This document shows positions 52,099 to 61,637 of a DNA stretch of 64,000 nt, one piece after another. The first letter of the stretch is position 1, and every line of letters starts with the position of its first letter. The translations under genes were made by a program, and so were the position numbers. Where the stretch lies: the NCBI RefSeq assembly GCF_900107435.1, contig NZ_FNPZ01000002.1, forward strand, positions 62,001 through 126,000, in the 5' to 3' direction. The stretch comes from Herbiconiux ginsengi (GTDB taxonomy: Bacteria; Actinomycetota; Actinomycetes; Actinomycetales; Microbacteriaceae). The notes beneath the pieces were generated by a model that did not search any database, was not told the origin of the DNA, and was given only the letters and a program-made list of their open reading frames with translations.

Positions 52099-52171
52099 TC
52101 CTCGATAGCTCAATTGGCAGAGCAGCCGGCTGTTAACCGGCAGGTTCTTGGTTCGAGTCCAAGTCGGGGAG
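52099..52171 (+). tRNA. tRNA-Asn (GTT)
   Basis: A complete 73-base cloverleaf: acceptor TCCTCGA pairs with TCGGGGA (one G-U), D-arm AGCTCAATTGGCAGAGC, anticodon loop CTGTTAA with GTT, and T-loop TTCGAGT. The 3' CCA is not encoded. Confidence 0.95.
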
Positions 52172-52173
52172 CG

Positions 52174-52203
52174 AAGGCCTCGCGGCTCCACCCGCGGGGC
52201 CTT
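52174..52203 (+). terminator. tRNA-Asn terminator
   Basis: AAGGCCTCGCGG pairs with 52192-52203 with one mismatch, followed by TTCTTCGTTTCG. It begins three bases after the tRNA. Confidence 0.8.
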
Positions 52204-52291
52204 TCTTCGTTTCGGGCCGTGCGCCCCGGCGCGCTGTCGGGCGTCGCTCGAGGCCGCCCGGGCTCGGGCGGATAGGGCAGACGGGGCCGGA

Positions 52292-52597
52292 TCAGCCCGC
52301 GACGCGATGACGTGCGGCAGGCGTCATGATGGGCGTCGCCGGGTGCGCGGGAGCGGGCTGGATCGGGGTCTTCTCGCTCGCCGTACCCACCTCGATCTCG
52401 CTCACGGCGACCCGGGTCAGCGGCCCGATCAAGAGCAGCTCGACTCCGCCCTTGTGCAGGAGCGGCACCAACTCGGTGTCGCCGCGTTCGGCCGTGTCGC
52501 GGGCGTGCGCGATAAAGATGTCGGACATCGTGGTGGTGGCGAAGAAGCTGCGTCCACCGTGGTGGATCACCCGGCTGTACTCGTGTTCAATCGGCAT
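52292..52597 (-). CDS. Small conserved protein, unknown function
   Basis: A 101-residue soluble protein: HEYSRVIHHGGRSFFATTTM, AHARDTAERGDTELVPLLH and GGVELLLIGPLTRVAVSEIE suggest a small alpha/beta fold, with a Pro-rich tail. ATG at 52597 has GGAAAG upstream. I do not recognise a family. It is divergent from the AzlCD operon. Confidence 0.65.
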   Translation of the reverse strand: MPIEHEYSRVIHHGGRSFFATTTMSDIFIAHARDTAERGDTELVPLLHKGGVELLLIGPLTRVAVSEIEVGTASEKTPIQPAPAHPATPIMTPAARHRVAG

Positions 52598-52714
52598 GGA
52601 CCGTCTGCTTTCCACTGTGAGTAGTAGCACTGCGTCGAAACAGAATCTACGCCGACCGAATCGCGGTGCAAAGGGGTTGTTTTCCCAGTTTCGGATGCAC
52701 TCTGCCATCATCGG

Positions 52715-53443
52715 ATGATGCCCCGCGCTCCCCGGCGAACCCCCGACGAGACAGCCGCCATCCGGGCCGCTCTGGCGGTCGGCGTGGCCACGGCCGCATA
52801 CGGAGTCTCCTTCGGGGCCCTCGCTACGCTGTCTGGTCTCGACATCTGGCAGACTTGCTTCCTCAGCCTCGTCATGTTCACCGGCGGCTCCCAGTTCGCC
52901 CTCATCGGCGTGCTCGCCTCGGGGGGTCTCGCCGCCGGCCCCGCAGCGGTCACGAGTGCCGCCCTGCTCGGCACACGCAACGTCTTCTACTCGATCCGGA
53001 TGTCGCCCGTCATCGGCCCCGGATTCTTCAAGCGCGCCGCCGCCGCGCAGATCACGATCGACGAGTCGGTCGCGGTCTCGACCGCCCAGCGCACGCCCGC
53101 GGCCCAGCGGGTGGGCTTCTGGGCGACCGGCATCCTGATCTACCTCGGCTGGAACCTCACCACCCTGGTCGGCGCCCTCATCGGCGACCTGCTGGGCGAC
53201 GTGAGCGCCTACGGGCTGGATGCCGCGGCCGCCGCAGCCTTCCTCGGCCTGCTCTGGCCCCGGCTGAAGGAGCGCCAGACCCAAGCCGTGGCGGTGGGGG
53301 CCGCGTTCGTCGCGGCGATCCTCACGCCGTTCCTCACGCCAGGGCTGCCGGTGCTGGTGGCAGCGGTGGTGGCCGTCGTGGTCGGCGCGTTCAACCTGCT
53401 CGACCGCAGTCGCCGAACGCCCGGCCAGGAGGGCGCCTCGTGA
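52715..53443 (+). CDS. azlC: AzlC-family branched-chain amino acid exporter, large subunit
   Basis: A 242-residue membrane protein. AVGVATAAYGVSFGALATLS, LVMFTGGSQFALIGVLASGG and SAALLGTRNVFYSIRMSPVI are AzlC/YgaZ signatures; about seven helices follow. With the small AzlD partner it exports branched-chain amino acids or their analogues. Starts at 52715 and 52718 are equivalent. The stop overlaps azlD (GTGA). Confidence 0.92.
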   Translation: MMPRAPRRTPDETAAIRAALAVGVATAAYGVSFGALATLSGLDIWQTCFLSLVMFTGGSQFALIGVLASGGLAAGPAAVTSAALLGTRNVFYSIRMSPVIGPGFFKRAAAAQITIDESVAVSTAQRTPAAQRVGFWATGILIYLGWNLTTLVGALIGDLLGDVSAYGLDAAAAAAFLGLLWPRLKERQTQAVAVGAAFVAAILTPFLTPGLPVLVAAVVAVVVGAFNLLDRSRRTPGQEGAS

Positions 53444-53745
53444 GCGCCTGGAACGTCGTCATCCTGGCTTCGATCATCTGCCTGGCGCTGAAGGTGGCGG
53501 GCTACCTCATCCCGCCGCGCGCCTTCGAACACCCCACGGTCGCGCGCATCGCGAACCTCATGACGGTCGCGCTCCTGGCCGCACTGATCGCGGTGCAGAC
53601 GCTCGGTGCCGGGCAGTCGATCCAGGTGGATGCGCGGCTGCCGGCCGTGCTGGTGGCGGCGGGACTCTATGCGCTCCGCGTGCCGTTCGTCGTCGTGGTG
53701 ATCGCCGCAGCGGCGGTCGCGGCCCTCATCCGCGCGCTCACCTAG
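53440..53745 (+). CDS. azlD: AzlD-family small exporter subunit
   Basis: A 101-residue protein with four transmembrane helices; VVILASIICLALKVAGYLIP opens it, and LPAVLVAAGLYALRVPFVV ends it, as in AzlD/YgaH. It forms a two-part exporter with AzlC. GTG start coupled by a four-base overlap. Confidence 0.9.
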   Translation: MSAWNVVILASIICLALKVAGYLIPPRAFEHPTVARIANLMTVALLAALIAVQTLGAGQSIQVDARLPAVLVAAGLYALRVPFVVVVIAAAAVAALIRALT

Positions 53746-53750
53746 ACCGA

Positions 53751-53770
53751 CGCGGCATCCGGATGCCGCG
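53751..53770. terminator. 20-bp perfect palindrome between convergent genes
   Basis: CGCGGCATCCGGATGCCGCG, five bases after the azlD stop and two before the def stop. As RNA it folds with a four-base loop on either strand, fitting a short two-way terminator. Confidence 0.55.
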
Positions 53771-53772
53771 GC

Positions 53773-54339
53773 TCACGCGTCGAGGTCGTCGATCCCGGGC
53801 AGCCAGGAGTTGCCCTCGACGCCCCAACCTTTCTTGCGGGTGATCTTCGTCACCGCTTTCGCATACGCCCGGTCGAGCCGGTCGATGTAGAGCAGGCCGT
53901 CGAGGTGGTCGAACTCGTGCTGGAAGATGCGGGCCAGCCATCCGTCGGCTTCGATCTCGAACCCCGTGCCGTCGAGATCGGTGGCGCGCAGGATCGCCGC
54001 CGCACCGCGCGCCAGCGGGAAGCGCGGGCCCGGGAAGGAGAGGCAGCCCTCCGACTCGGTGTCGGGGTCGGCCGGTTCGATCGAGGTGGGGGTGACGAAC
54101 AGCTCGGGGTTGATCGCGACGCCGCGGTGGAGAACGTCCTGATCGTCCGTCCAGCTGTAGACGAACAGGCGCAGCGGCACGCCCACCTGCGGTGCGGCGA
54201 GGCCGACGCCCGGAGCGGCATCCATGGTCTCGAACATGTCGTCGACCAGGCGGCGCAGTTCGTCGTCGATCGCGGAGACCGGGGAGGCGGGGGAGTGCAG
54301 AACAGGATCTCCGGAGATCCGAATCGGGAGAACGGCCAT
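53773..54339 (-). CDS. def: Peptide deformylase
   Basis: A 188-residue metalloenzyme that removes the N-formyl group from new proteins. All three motifs are present: GVGLAAPQVG (44-53), EGCLSFPG (Cys99) and HEFDHLDG (His141, His145). TAGGCT lies six bases before the ATG with no ribosome site. It is divergent from the DMT transporter across 42 bases. Confidence 0.97.
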   Translation of the reverse strand: MAVLPIRISGDPVLHSPASPVSAIDDELRRLVDDMFETMDAAPGVGLAAPQVGVPLRLFVYSWTDDQDVLHRGVAINPELFVTPTSIEPADPDTESEGCLSFPGPRFPLARGAAAILRATDLDGTGFEIEADGWLARIFQHEFDHLDGLLYIDRLDRAYAKAVTKITRKKGWGVEGNSWLPGIDDLDA

Positions 54340-54381
54340 TCGCTAAGCCTAACGGCGAGGCTTCCAGGGTACTGTCGATGG
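54340..54381. promoter_or_regulatory. Back-to-back leaderless promoters of def and DMT gene
   Basis: On the minus strand TAGGCT (54346-54351) is six bases before the def ATG; on the plus strand TACTGT (54370-54375) is six bases before the DMT GTG. The 42 bases leave the -35 of each inside the other's promoter. Confidence 0.5.
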
Positions 54382-55296
54382 GTGCCTCCTGAACTGTTCG
54401 AGCTCAGCGATCAGATCGCGCTCGACCCGAAGCAATTCATCGGCATCCCGATCGCTCTGGTCGGCGCGATCTTCCTCAGCCTGGGCGCGCAGTTCCAGCA
54501 CCGCGGGGTCACCAAGGTCGAGGCGAACACCCACGATGCCGACAAGGGTCTGAGCGTGCGCCAACTGATGGCGCTGCTCAGCCGCCCGTCGTGGGTCATC
54601 GGCACCCTGATGCTCGGGCTCGCCATCGTCTTCCAGCTCACCAGTCTCGGTTTCTCGCCGATCATCGTGGTGCAGCCGCTCGGCGCGGTGGCCCTCGTGA
54701 TCACGGCCATCCTGAACTCGCGAATCAGTCGCGTGAAGCTGAACCGCAGCTCCGTCATCTCCATCGTGCTCTGTGTGGGCGGCGTGGGCCTGTTCGTGCT
54801 CGTGGCGGCCTTCACCGCGGTCGACAAGCCGGTCACCACGGCCGACCTCATCATCATCCTGATCGTGCTGGCCATCGTTCTGCTGCTGTTCGCGGCGACC
54901 TTCGTCTTCTTGCGCAAGCGCTTCAAAGCCATCGCCTACATCGTGGGCGCCGGCGTGCTCTACGGATTCGTCGCCACACTCGCGAAGGTCGTCATCAGCC
55001 GCATCTTCCAGGCGCATTTCGAGTGGCTCACCGTGCTCGCGCTGGTGGGGCTGCTGGCCGCCGCAGCGCTCGGCGGCTACTTCGTGCAGAACGCCTACGC
55101 CTCCGGGCCGCCCGACCTCGTGATCGCCGGGCTCACCGTGATCGATCCGCTGGTGGCGGTGGCGATCGGCATCATCGTGCTCGGTGAGGCGTCGCAGGCG
55201 CCGCTCTGGGCGAACTTCGCGTTCCTCGCCTTCGGCCTGGTGGCGATCCTGGGAGTGTTCGGCCTGGCGCGCTACCACCCTCAGGCCCAGCGCTAG
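54382..55296 (+). CDS. DMT-superfamily (EamA/NIPA-like) transporter
   Basis: A 304-residue protein with about nine to ten transmembrane helices. IGIPIALVGAIFLSLGAQFQ near the start and SLGFSPIIVVQPLGAVALVI in the middle resemble NIPA-like magnesium carriers and EamA exporters; the second half repeats the fold (AIAYIVGAGVLYGFVATLA, SGPPDLVIAGLTVIDPLVAV). The substrate is not certain. GTG start, apparently leaderless. Confidence 0.82.
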   Translation: MPPELFELSDQIALDPKQFIGIPIALVGAIFLSLGAQFQHRGVTKVEANTHDADKGLSVRQLMALLSRPSWVIGTLMLGLAIVFQLTSLGFSPIIVVQPLGAVALVITAILNSRISRVKLNRSSVISIVLCVGGVGLFVLVAAFTAVDKPVTTADLIIILIVLAIVLLLFAATFVFLRKRFKAIAYIVGAGVLYGFVATLAKVVISRIFQAHFEWLTVLALVGLLAAAALGGYFVQNAYASGPPDLVIAGLTVIDPLVAVAIGIIVLGEASQAPLWANFAFLAFGLVAILGVFGLARYHPQAQR

Positions 55297-55371
55297 GGTA
55301 AGTTCTTTCACAGCCCCCGAGACGCCGAGCCACGAGCGACGCCCCCGGAACCCGAGCAAGAGAGATACGGT

Positions 55372-56664
55372 TTGACAGACTCCCGAGATCCGCACACTCG
55401 CACGGATGCGCCTGACGCGCCCGGCACGACGAGCCGGCCTCTCCGGATCCTGATCGGCGCAGACACCTTCTCGCCCGACGTGAACGGGTCGGCTCGCTTC
55501 GCCGAGCACCTCGCTTCCGGCCTCGCCTCACGCGGTCACGACGTGCACGTCGTCGCCCCCTCGGCGAAGCTGCCCACCGGCGCCCACATCGAGGTCTACG
55601 ACGGCCAGAAGATCACGGTGCACCGCCTCTACAGCTGGCGCTGGTATCCGCACGACTGGCTGACCTTCGCGCTGCCATGGCGCATCAAGCAGAACAGCGC
55701 GAAGATCATCGACGAGGTGAAACCCGACGTCGTGCACTTCCAGTCGCACATCATCGTGGGGCGCGGTGTCTCCACCGAGGCCAAGAAGCGCGGCATCCGC
55801 ATCGTGGGCACCAACCACGTCATGCCCGAGAACCTGCTCGCCTTCACGGTGATCATCCCGAAGTTCCTGCAGAACTGGGCCATCGGCCTGGCCTGGGCGG
55901 CCGCGCGCCGCTCCTTCAGCCGAGCGGATGCGGTCACCGCGCCCACCCGCCGCGCCGCTGACTTCTTCGAGAAGGCCACGGGCATCGACAACGTCTATGC
56001 CATCTCGTGCGGCATCAACGTCGACAACTACGTTCCCGACTTCACCCCCCGCACCGAGAACCGCATCCTCTTCGTCGGCCGGGTGGCCGGCGAGAAGCAG
56101 ATCGACGTGCTGCTGAAGGCCGTGCAGCTGCTGCCGGCCGATCTCGACACGAAGATCGAGATCGTGGGCGGCGGCGACCAGCTGCGCAACCTCCAGAACA
56201 TGGCGAACCAGCTCGGCCTCGGCGATCGAGCGACGTTCACCGGCTACGTCACGGAGGAAGAGCTGCGCAGGGCCTACACGCGTGCCACGATCTTCGCCAT
56301 GCCCTCGATCGCCGAACTGCAGAGCATCGCCACGATGGAGGCGATGGCCAGCGGTCTGCCCGTGGTCGCCGCCGACGCGATGGCCCTGCCGCACCTCGTG
56401 CACGACGGCAAGAACGGCTTCCTGTTCGAGCCCGGGAACGCGCAGCAGCTGGCCGACCGGCTCGAGCACATCCTGCGCCTTCCCCAGGAGGAGCTCGATG
56501 TGCTGAAGCGCGAGTCGCTCGACATCGTGGCGGCGCACGACATCCAGCGCACCCTGAACACCTTCGAGCACCTCTACCGTGGAGAGCCGGTGACGGCTCC
56601 TGTCGTGGTGCAGCCGCCGACGGCGGAGAAGTCCGAAGACACCCCGGCCGAGAAGCGGGCCTGA
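55372..56664 (+). CDS. GT4-family glycosyltransferase
   Basis: A 430-residue GT-B enzyme. The donor domain has LFVGRVAGEKQIDVLLKAVQ and AMPSIAELQSIATMEAMASG (the E-x7-E motif), and the acceptor domain begins with ILIGADTFSPDVNGSARFAEH. It resembles actinobacterial mannosyl/glucosyl transferases making glycolipids. The TTG start and AAGAGAGATACGG upstream are weak signals; TAAGTT at 55299-55304 may be the -10. It precedes a tRNA gene. Confidence 0.9.
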   Translation: MTDSRDPHTRTDAPDAPGTTSRPLRILIGADTFSPDVNGSARFAEHLASGLASRGHDVHVVAPSAKLPTGAHIEVYDGQKITVHRLYSWRWYPHDWLTFALPWRIKQNSAKIIDEVKPDVVHFQSHIIVGRGVSTEAKKRGIRIVGTNHVMPENLLAFTVIIPKFLQNWAIGLAWAAARRSFSRADAVTAPTRRAADFFEKATGIDNVYAISCGINVDNYVPDFTPRTENRILFVGRVAGEKQIDVLLKAVQLLPADLDTKIEIVGGGDQLRNLQNMANQLGLGDRATFTGYVTEEELRRAYTRATIFAMPSIAELQSIATMEAMASGLPVVAADAMALPHLVHDGKNGFLFEPGNAQQLADRLEHILRLPQEELDVLKRESLDIVAAHDIQRTLNTFEHLYRGEPVTAPVVVQPPTAEKSEDTPAEKRA

Positions 56665-56715
56665 ACCGACCAGAGCGCGGGCCGCGGTATCGTAGTCTGG
56701 CGCTCCTGGGCGCGC

Positions 56716-56789
56716 GGGGCGGTAGCTCAGCTGGTTAGAGCAGCGGACTCATAATCCGTCGGTCACGGGTTCAAGTCCCGTCCGCCCTA
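56716..56789 (+). tRNA. tRNA with CAT anticodon (Ile2 or elongator Met)
   Basis: A 74-base cloverleaf: acceptor GGGGCGG with CCGCCCT (pair 1-72 is G-U), D-arm AGCTCAGCTGGTTAGAGC, anticodon stem GCGGA/TCCGT with CTCATAA loop, and T-loop TTCAAGT. The sequence AGAGCAG...CGGTC around the anticodon arm resembles tRNA-Ile2, whose C34 is changed to lysidine, more than initiator Met. A partial CC follows. Confidence 0.9.
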
Positions 56790-56812
56790 CCGATCGGCCC
56801 TGTCCGGTTTCG

Positions 56813-57268
56813 TCAAGCGACCGCCCTTGTGACCAGAGCCGCGATCTGCTTCTCCACGGCGTCGGTGATCTCCACGATGGCGAAGGCGGTGGGCCACATG
56901 GGTCCGTCGTCGAGTTGCGCGGCCTCGTTGAAGCCGAGCGTCGAATACCGGGTCCTGAACTTGGATGAGCTCTGGAAGAAGCACACCACCTGGCCGTCCT
57001 TCGCGTAGGCGGGCTGGCCGTACCAGGTGCGGGGCTCGAGATCCGGCCCGGCCGCGGTGATCACGGCGTGCACGCGTTCGGCGATGGCGCGATCCTCGTC
57101 GGGCATCTCGGCGATCTTCTCGAGCAGGTCGGTGAGCCCGTCGACCTTCTTCGACCGCGCGGGCCGGCGCGCGGCCGTCTTCAGCTCCTTGGCGCGCTCC
57201 TTCATGGCCTCCCGCTCCTCGGCGGTGAATCCGTCGTACTTCTCGCCGGCCTTCTGCGTGTCGGTCAT
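56813..57268 (-). CDS. DUF1801/YdhG-like protein
   Basis: A 151-residue cytoplasmic protein. A charged N-terminal helix (EEREAMKERAKELKTAARRP) is followed by a YdhG/CyaY-like fold with RTWYGQPAYAKDGQVVCFFQ and TLGFNEAAQLDDGPMWPTAF. The family has been linked to iron handling, but no function is shown for this branch. AGGAG lies seven bases before the ATG, which fixes the start. Confidence 0.85.
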   Translation of the reverse strand: MTDTQKAGEKYDGFTAEEREAMKERAKELKTAARRPARSKKVDGLTDLLEKIAEMPDEDRAIAERVHAVITAAGPDLEPRTWYGQPAYAKDGQVVCFFQSSSKFRTRYSTLGFNEAAQLDDGPMWPTAFAIVEITDAVEKQIAALVTRAVA

Positions 57269-57498
57269 CGGTGATCTCCTTCGTGAGCGATTCGTGGGCT
57301 GGTCTCCCATGCTACGGATCGGCTGTCACGGGAGCTTCTCGATTCCTGCTCGATGGGCGCTCGTGGCGAGGAGCATCCGCGACGGCGGTGGTTGCTCTTT
57401 GTTAACCAGTAGTCAATCTCTCGTCCTCCTGGCCGCCCTAGCGTGCGATCGTCGGATCGCCGATGGCGGTGATCGCGACATCGACAGAGGAGAACGAC

Positions 57499-59319
57499 GT
57501 GACCAGACGAATCCGTGTCGCCCCGGCGGCCCTTGCCACCGTGGGCGTGCTCGCCGGCGTGTGCCTGTTCGGCGCACAGCCTGCCCTGGCCGCCCCCGCG
57601 TCCGCACCCGCGGAGGCCGCGCCGGTCGGCACCGACGCATCCGTCGCCCCCGGCGGCCGGCTCAGCGCGAACGCCTTCGGTGGCGGCGCCGATGCCGGCT
57701 ACACCCGCGCGGTGATCAGCCACACCGAGCCGGCGAACGGCGCCCTGACGATCCTCCCGAACGGCGACTACGACTACACGCCGAAGGCCGGATTCACCGG
57801 AACCGACAGCTTCACCGTCTCGAGCTCCGACGCCGTGAAGCTCTATGAGACGAACGGCGCCGACCTCGGCGTGTTCGGTGGCGTGCCGGTCACCGGCAAC
57901 GGCTACGGCTCCTCGGTGGTCGCGGTGCCGGGCAAGCCCGGGTTCATCTACGGTCTCACCGACCGCGGCCCCAACGTCGACGGCGCCGGCGGAGTCAAGG
58001 TCGAGCCGATCCCCGATTTCACCCCCGCGATCGGCGAGTTCCAGCTGGTCGGCGGCACAGCGGTGCTCGTGCGCGACATCCCGCTGAAGGATGCCGACGG
58101 TACGCCCCTGAACGGACAGGTCAGCACCGAGGCCACCACCGGCGAGACCATCGTCGACCTCGACGGCCACACGCTGCCCGCCTCGCCCTACGGCTTCGAC
58201 TCCGAGGGCCTCGTGGCCATGCCCGACGGCACCTTCTACGTCTCCGACGAATACGGCCCGTACATCGCGCATTTCGACGCGAACGGCAAGCGCCTCGAGC
58301 AGTTCTCGCCCTTCGACGGCAGCCTGCCCGCAGAGTTGAAGAACCGCACCGCCAACCAGGGCATGGAGGGCCTCACCATCACGCCCGACGGCTCCACCCT
58401 CGTGGGCATCATGCAGAGCGCGCTCAAGCAGCCCGACCTGGCCGGCGTGAATGCGAAGAAGGTGCCCGCCACCCGCATCGTCACGGTCAGCCTGGTCGAC
58501 CACTCGGTGCACGAATACCTCTACCTCACCACCGACCCGGCCACCACCGCCGACGCGTCGAGCGAGATCACCGCGCTCTCGGCCACGGAGTTCCTCGTGC
58601 TCGAGCGCGACGGCAACCTGCCGCCGGCGCCCAACCGCAAGATCGTCTACAAGGTCGACATCAGCGGGGCGACGGATGTCGGCCCCGACTCGACCCTGGC
58701 CGACTCCACCTACGACGCGGCGAACGGCGGCCTGCGGCTCGATGACCAGGGAGGCAAGACCCTGGAGAGCTTCGTCGGAGCCGTCACGACGGATGCGGCG
58801 CACGCGGCCCTGACCGCACGCGGCATCACGCCGGGCGCGAAGTCGGACTACCTGAACCTCACCGACACCCTCGCCGAGCTGAGCCCCGAGGGCACCTTCT
58901 TCGGGCACGACAAGGTGGAGGGGATCTTCCCGATCGACGGCGGCAGCAAGCTCTTCATCTCCAACGACAGCGACTTCGGGTTGAAAGGAACGGTCGAGGG
59001 TGAGACGAACCCGTTCGTTCTCGACCCCAAGATCAACGCCGACGGCACGCAAGACCAGGGGGAATACCTCGAGGTCGACCTGACGAAGTTGCCGGCCACC
59101 CAGACGGTCACCACCGTGACGATCACGGTGGCGGCGGCAGTCGCGACGCCGGGCGGCCCCACGGTCACGGGCGGAACCGGTGGCTCGGGTTCCTCGACGA
59201 CCCTCGCCGCCACGGGCGCCGTCCCCACCCCCGCGCTCGGCCTCGCCGCCGCCGCCCTGCTCGCGGGTGCGGCAGCCATCGGCGCGGGGCGACTGCGCCG
59301 ACGCCACCGCGCGCGCTGA
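57499..59319 (+). CDS. Secreted phytase-like esterase domain protein with sortase signal
   Basis: A 606-residue exported protein. Signal peptide 1-31 ends at ALA; a short Ig/cadherin-like segment (SHTEPANGALTILPNGDYDY, FTGTDSFTVSSSD) precedes a beta-propeller of the 'esterase-like activity of phytase' family (DSEGLVAMPDGTFYVSDEYG, NRTANQGMEGLTITPDG). The C-terminus has LAATG (about 569-573), a hydrophobic helix and RRRHRAR, matching class E sortase signals. It is therefore likely cell-wall anchored and may release phosphate. GTG with AGGAG upstream. Confidence 0.88.
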   Translation: MTRRIRVAPAALATVGVLAGVCLFGAQPALAAPASAPAEAAPVGTDASVAPGGRLSANAFGGGADAGYTRAVISHTEPANGALTILPNGDYDYTPKAGFTGTDSFTVSSSDAVKLYETNGADLGVFGGVPVTGNGYGSSVVAVPGKPGFIYGLTDRGPNVDGAGGVKVEPIPDFTPAIGEFQLVGGTAVLVRDIPLKDADGTPLNGQVSTEATTGETIVDLDGHTLPASPYGFDSEGLVAMPDGTFYVSDEYGPYIAHFDANGKRLEQFSPFDGSLPAELKNRTANQGMEGLTITPDGSTLVGIMQSALKQPDLAGVNAKKVPATRIVTVSLVDHSVHEYLYLTTDPATTADASSEITALSATEFLVLERDGNLPPAPNRKIVYKVDISGATDVGPDSTLADSTYDAANGGLRLDDQGGKTLESFVGAVTTDAAHAALTARGITPGAKSDYLNLTDTLAELSPEGTFFGHDKVEGIFPIDGGSKLFISNDSDFGLKGTVEGETNPFVLDPKINADGTQDQGEYLEVDLTKLPATQTVTTVTITVAAAVATPGGPTVTGGTGGSGSSTTLAATGAVPTPALGLAAAALLAGAAAIGAGRLRRRHRAR

Positions 59320-59366
59320 TCGTCACGGCACATCGAGCGGGCACGAATCGTCGCGCCTCAGCCGGG

Positions 59367-60104
59367 TCACCGACGAAACGTGCCCTCTCGATCGGCCAGC
59401 AGGAGTTCGGCGAGCTGGTCGGGGCGCACCAGCGCGGTCAGGTGCCCCGTGTCGATGACCTCGGGCTCGACGTCGAGACGCTCGCGGGCGATCCGGCGCA
59501 CGAATTCGAGCGGGAACAGGCGGTCGTAGCGGCCGGCGATCACGCGAGTGGGCACATCCGGCCAGCCATCCGTCACCCAGACGGAGGAGAAGGGGGTGTC
59601 GGCCGGTTCCGCGCTCTCGTGCTCGGCGCTCTCGGCCACCAGGTCGGCCGGGAGATCGTGCAGGAACACCTCCTCGACGTCGAACGCGGCACCCGGATCG
59701 CGGCCCTCGTCGACGGCGAAGGCACGCATCGCGCTCCCTTGTCCGGTGTTCTCCCACCAGGTGCCGGGCGTCTCGCCGGGCGCCGGGATCATCGGGGCGA
59801 GCAGCACGAGCTCCGACACGTCGAGTCGCTCGCACACCTGCACAGCGACGAACGCGCCCATCGACTGGGCGACCAGCACGATCGGCTGTGCGGGCGCATC
59901 CGGCGAGGCGCCCTGCGACGCGGTCTCCGCCGACCTGATCGCATCGACCACCAGGTCGGTGTATTCCGGCAGGCCGGCCCGCTCGTCGGCCCAGGGGAGA
60001 TCGACGGTCAGCACCTCGTGGCTGGCGGCCGAGAGCCGCGGCACGAGGAGGTGCCAGAACCAGGAGTCGCTACCCGCTCCGGGCAGCAGTACGAACCTCG
60101 CCAT
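59367..60104 (-). CDS. Alpha/beta hydrolase
   Basis: A 245-residue serine hydrolase: VLLPGAGSDSWFWHLLVPRL with the oxyanion loop, nucleophile Ser81 in VAQSMGAFVA, Asp in GRYDRLFP (about 196) and His221 in DTGHLTAL. It resembles small salicylate- or EstC-like esterases. The substrate is unknown. AAAGGCGG precedes the ATG. Confidence 0.88.
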   Translation of the reverse strand: MARFVLLPGAGSDSWFWHLLVPRLSAASHEVLTVDLPWADERAGLPEYTDLVVDAIRSAETASQGASPDAPAQPIVLVAQSMGAFVAVQVCERLDVSELVLLAPMIPAPGETPGTWWENTGQGSAMRAFAVDEGRDPGAAFDVEEVFLHDLPADLVAESAEHESAEPADTPFSSVWVTDGWPDVPTRVIAGRYDRLFPLEFVRRIARERLDVEPEVIDTGHLTALVRPDQLAELLLADREGTFRR

Positions 60105-60194
60105 CCGGCACCGCCTTTCAGGGCTATCGCAAATGTCGGTGTGTGAGCCTATCGTGGAAGCGACGGCGCGAGCCGTGGATCCACGAGGAGCGAT

Positions 60195-60592
60195 GTGCGC
60201 GAGACGACCGACGACAGGGAGTTCGACTCCCGGTTCGACGCCGCCTTCCAGCCCGGGTTCGACGACTCGTTCGGAATCGGCTTCGCCGAGGCCGTCCGGA
60301 GCGTCGAGACGGCTCCCCGCACGGGTCCGCTCGAGGGGGCACCCGCCCCTCGTGCCCGGCCGCTCGTCGACCGGTTCGTGATCGCTCTCTGGGTGATCGG
60401 GGCGGGTCTCCTGGGGCTCGGCTTGGTCGGAGTCACCAACGCGATGGTGAGCTTCAGCAGCTCGTACGGACCGACGCCCGATTACCTCATCGGAGTGGTC
60501 TTCGCCCAGCTGGCACCCTGGCTGGTCGCGATCGGGTTGGCGACCCTGATCGGCACCCTCTTCCTCCTCGCCATCCGATGGGAGCACCGTCC

Positions 60593-60596
<4 letters not shown>
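60195..60596 (+). CDS. Small membrane protein leading the MoxR operon
   Basis: A 133-residue protein: an acidic, Phe-rich N-terminus (DSRFDAAFQPGFDDSFGIGF), a proline-rich linker, then two transmembrane helices (about 62-82 and 100-125). GTG with GGAG upstream. It overlaps the MoxR gene by ATGA. Similar two-helix proteins often head moxR-DUF58-tgpA operons; no function is known. Confidence 0.75.
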
Positions 60597-61633
<1,037 letters not shown>

Positions 61634-61637
61634 TCGC

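Noticed and set aside
52099-56789. tRNA genes as integration sites of a genomic island
   Set aside because: No integrase, no direct repeat of the tRNA 3' ends, and the genes between and after are ordinary core functions.
57398-57420. GTTAACC-like PHO box upstream of the phytase-like gene
   Set aside because: Only one unit is visible; PhoP sites need at least two direct repeats with fixed spacing.
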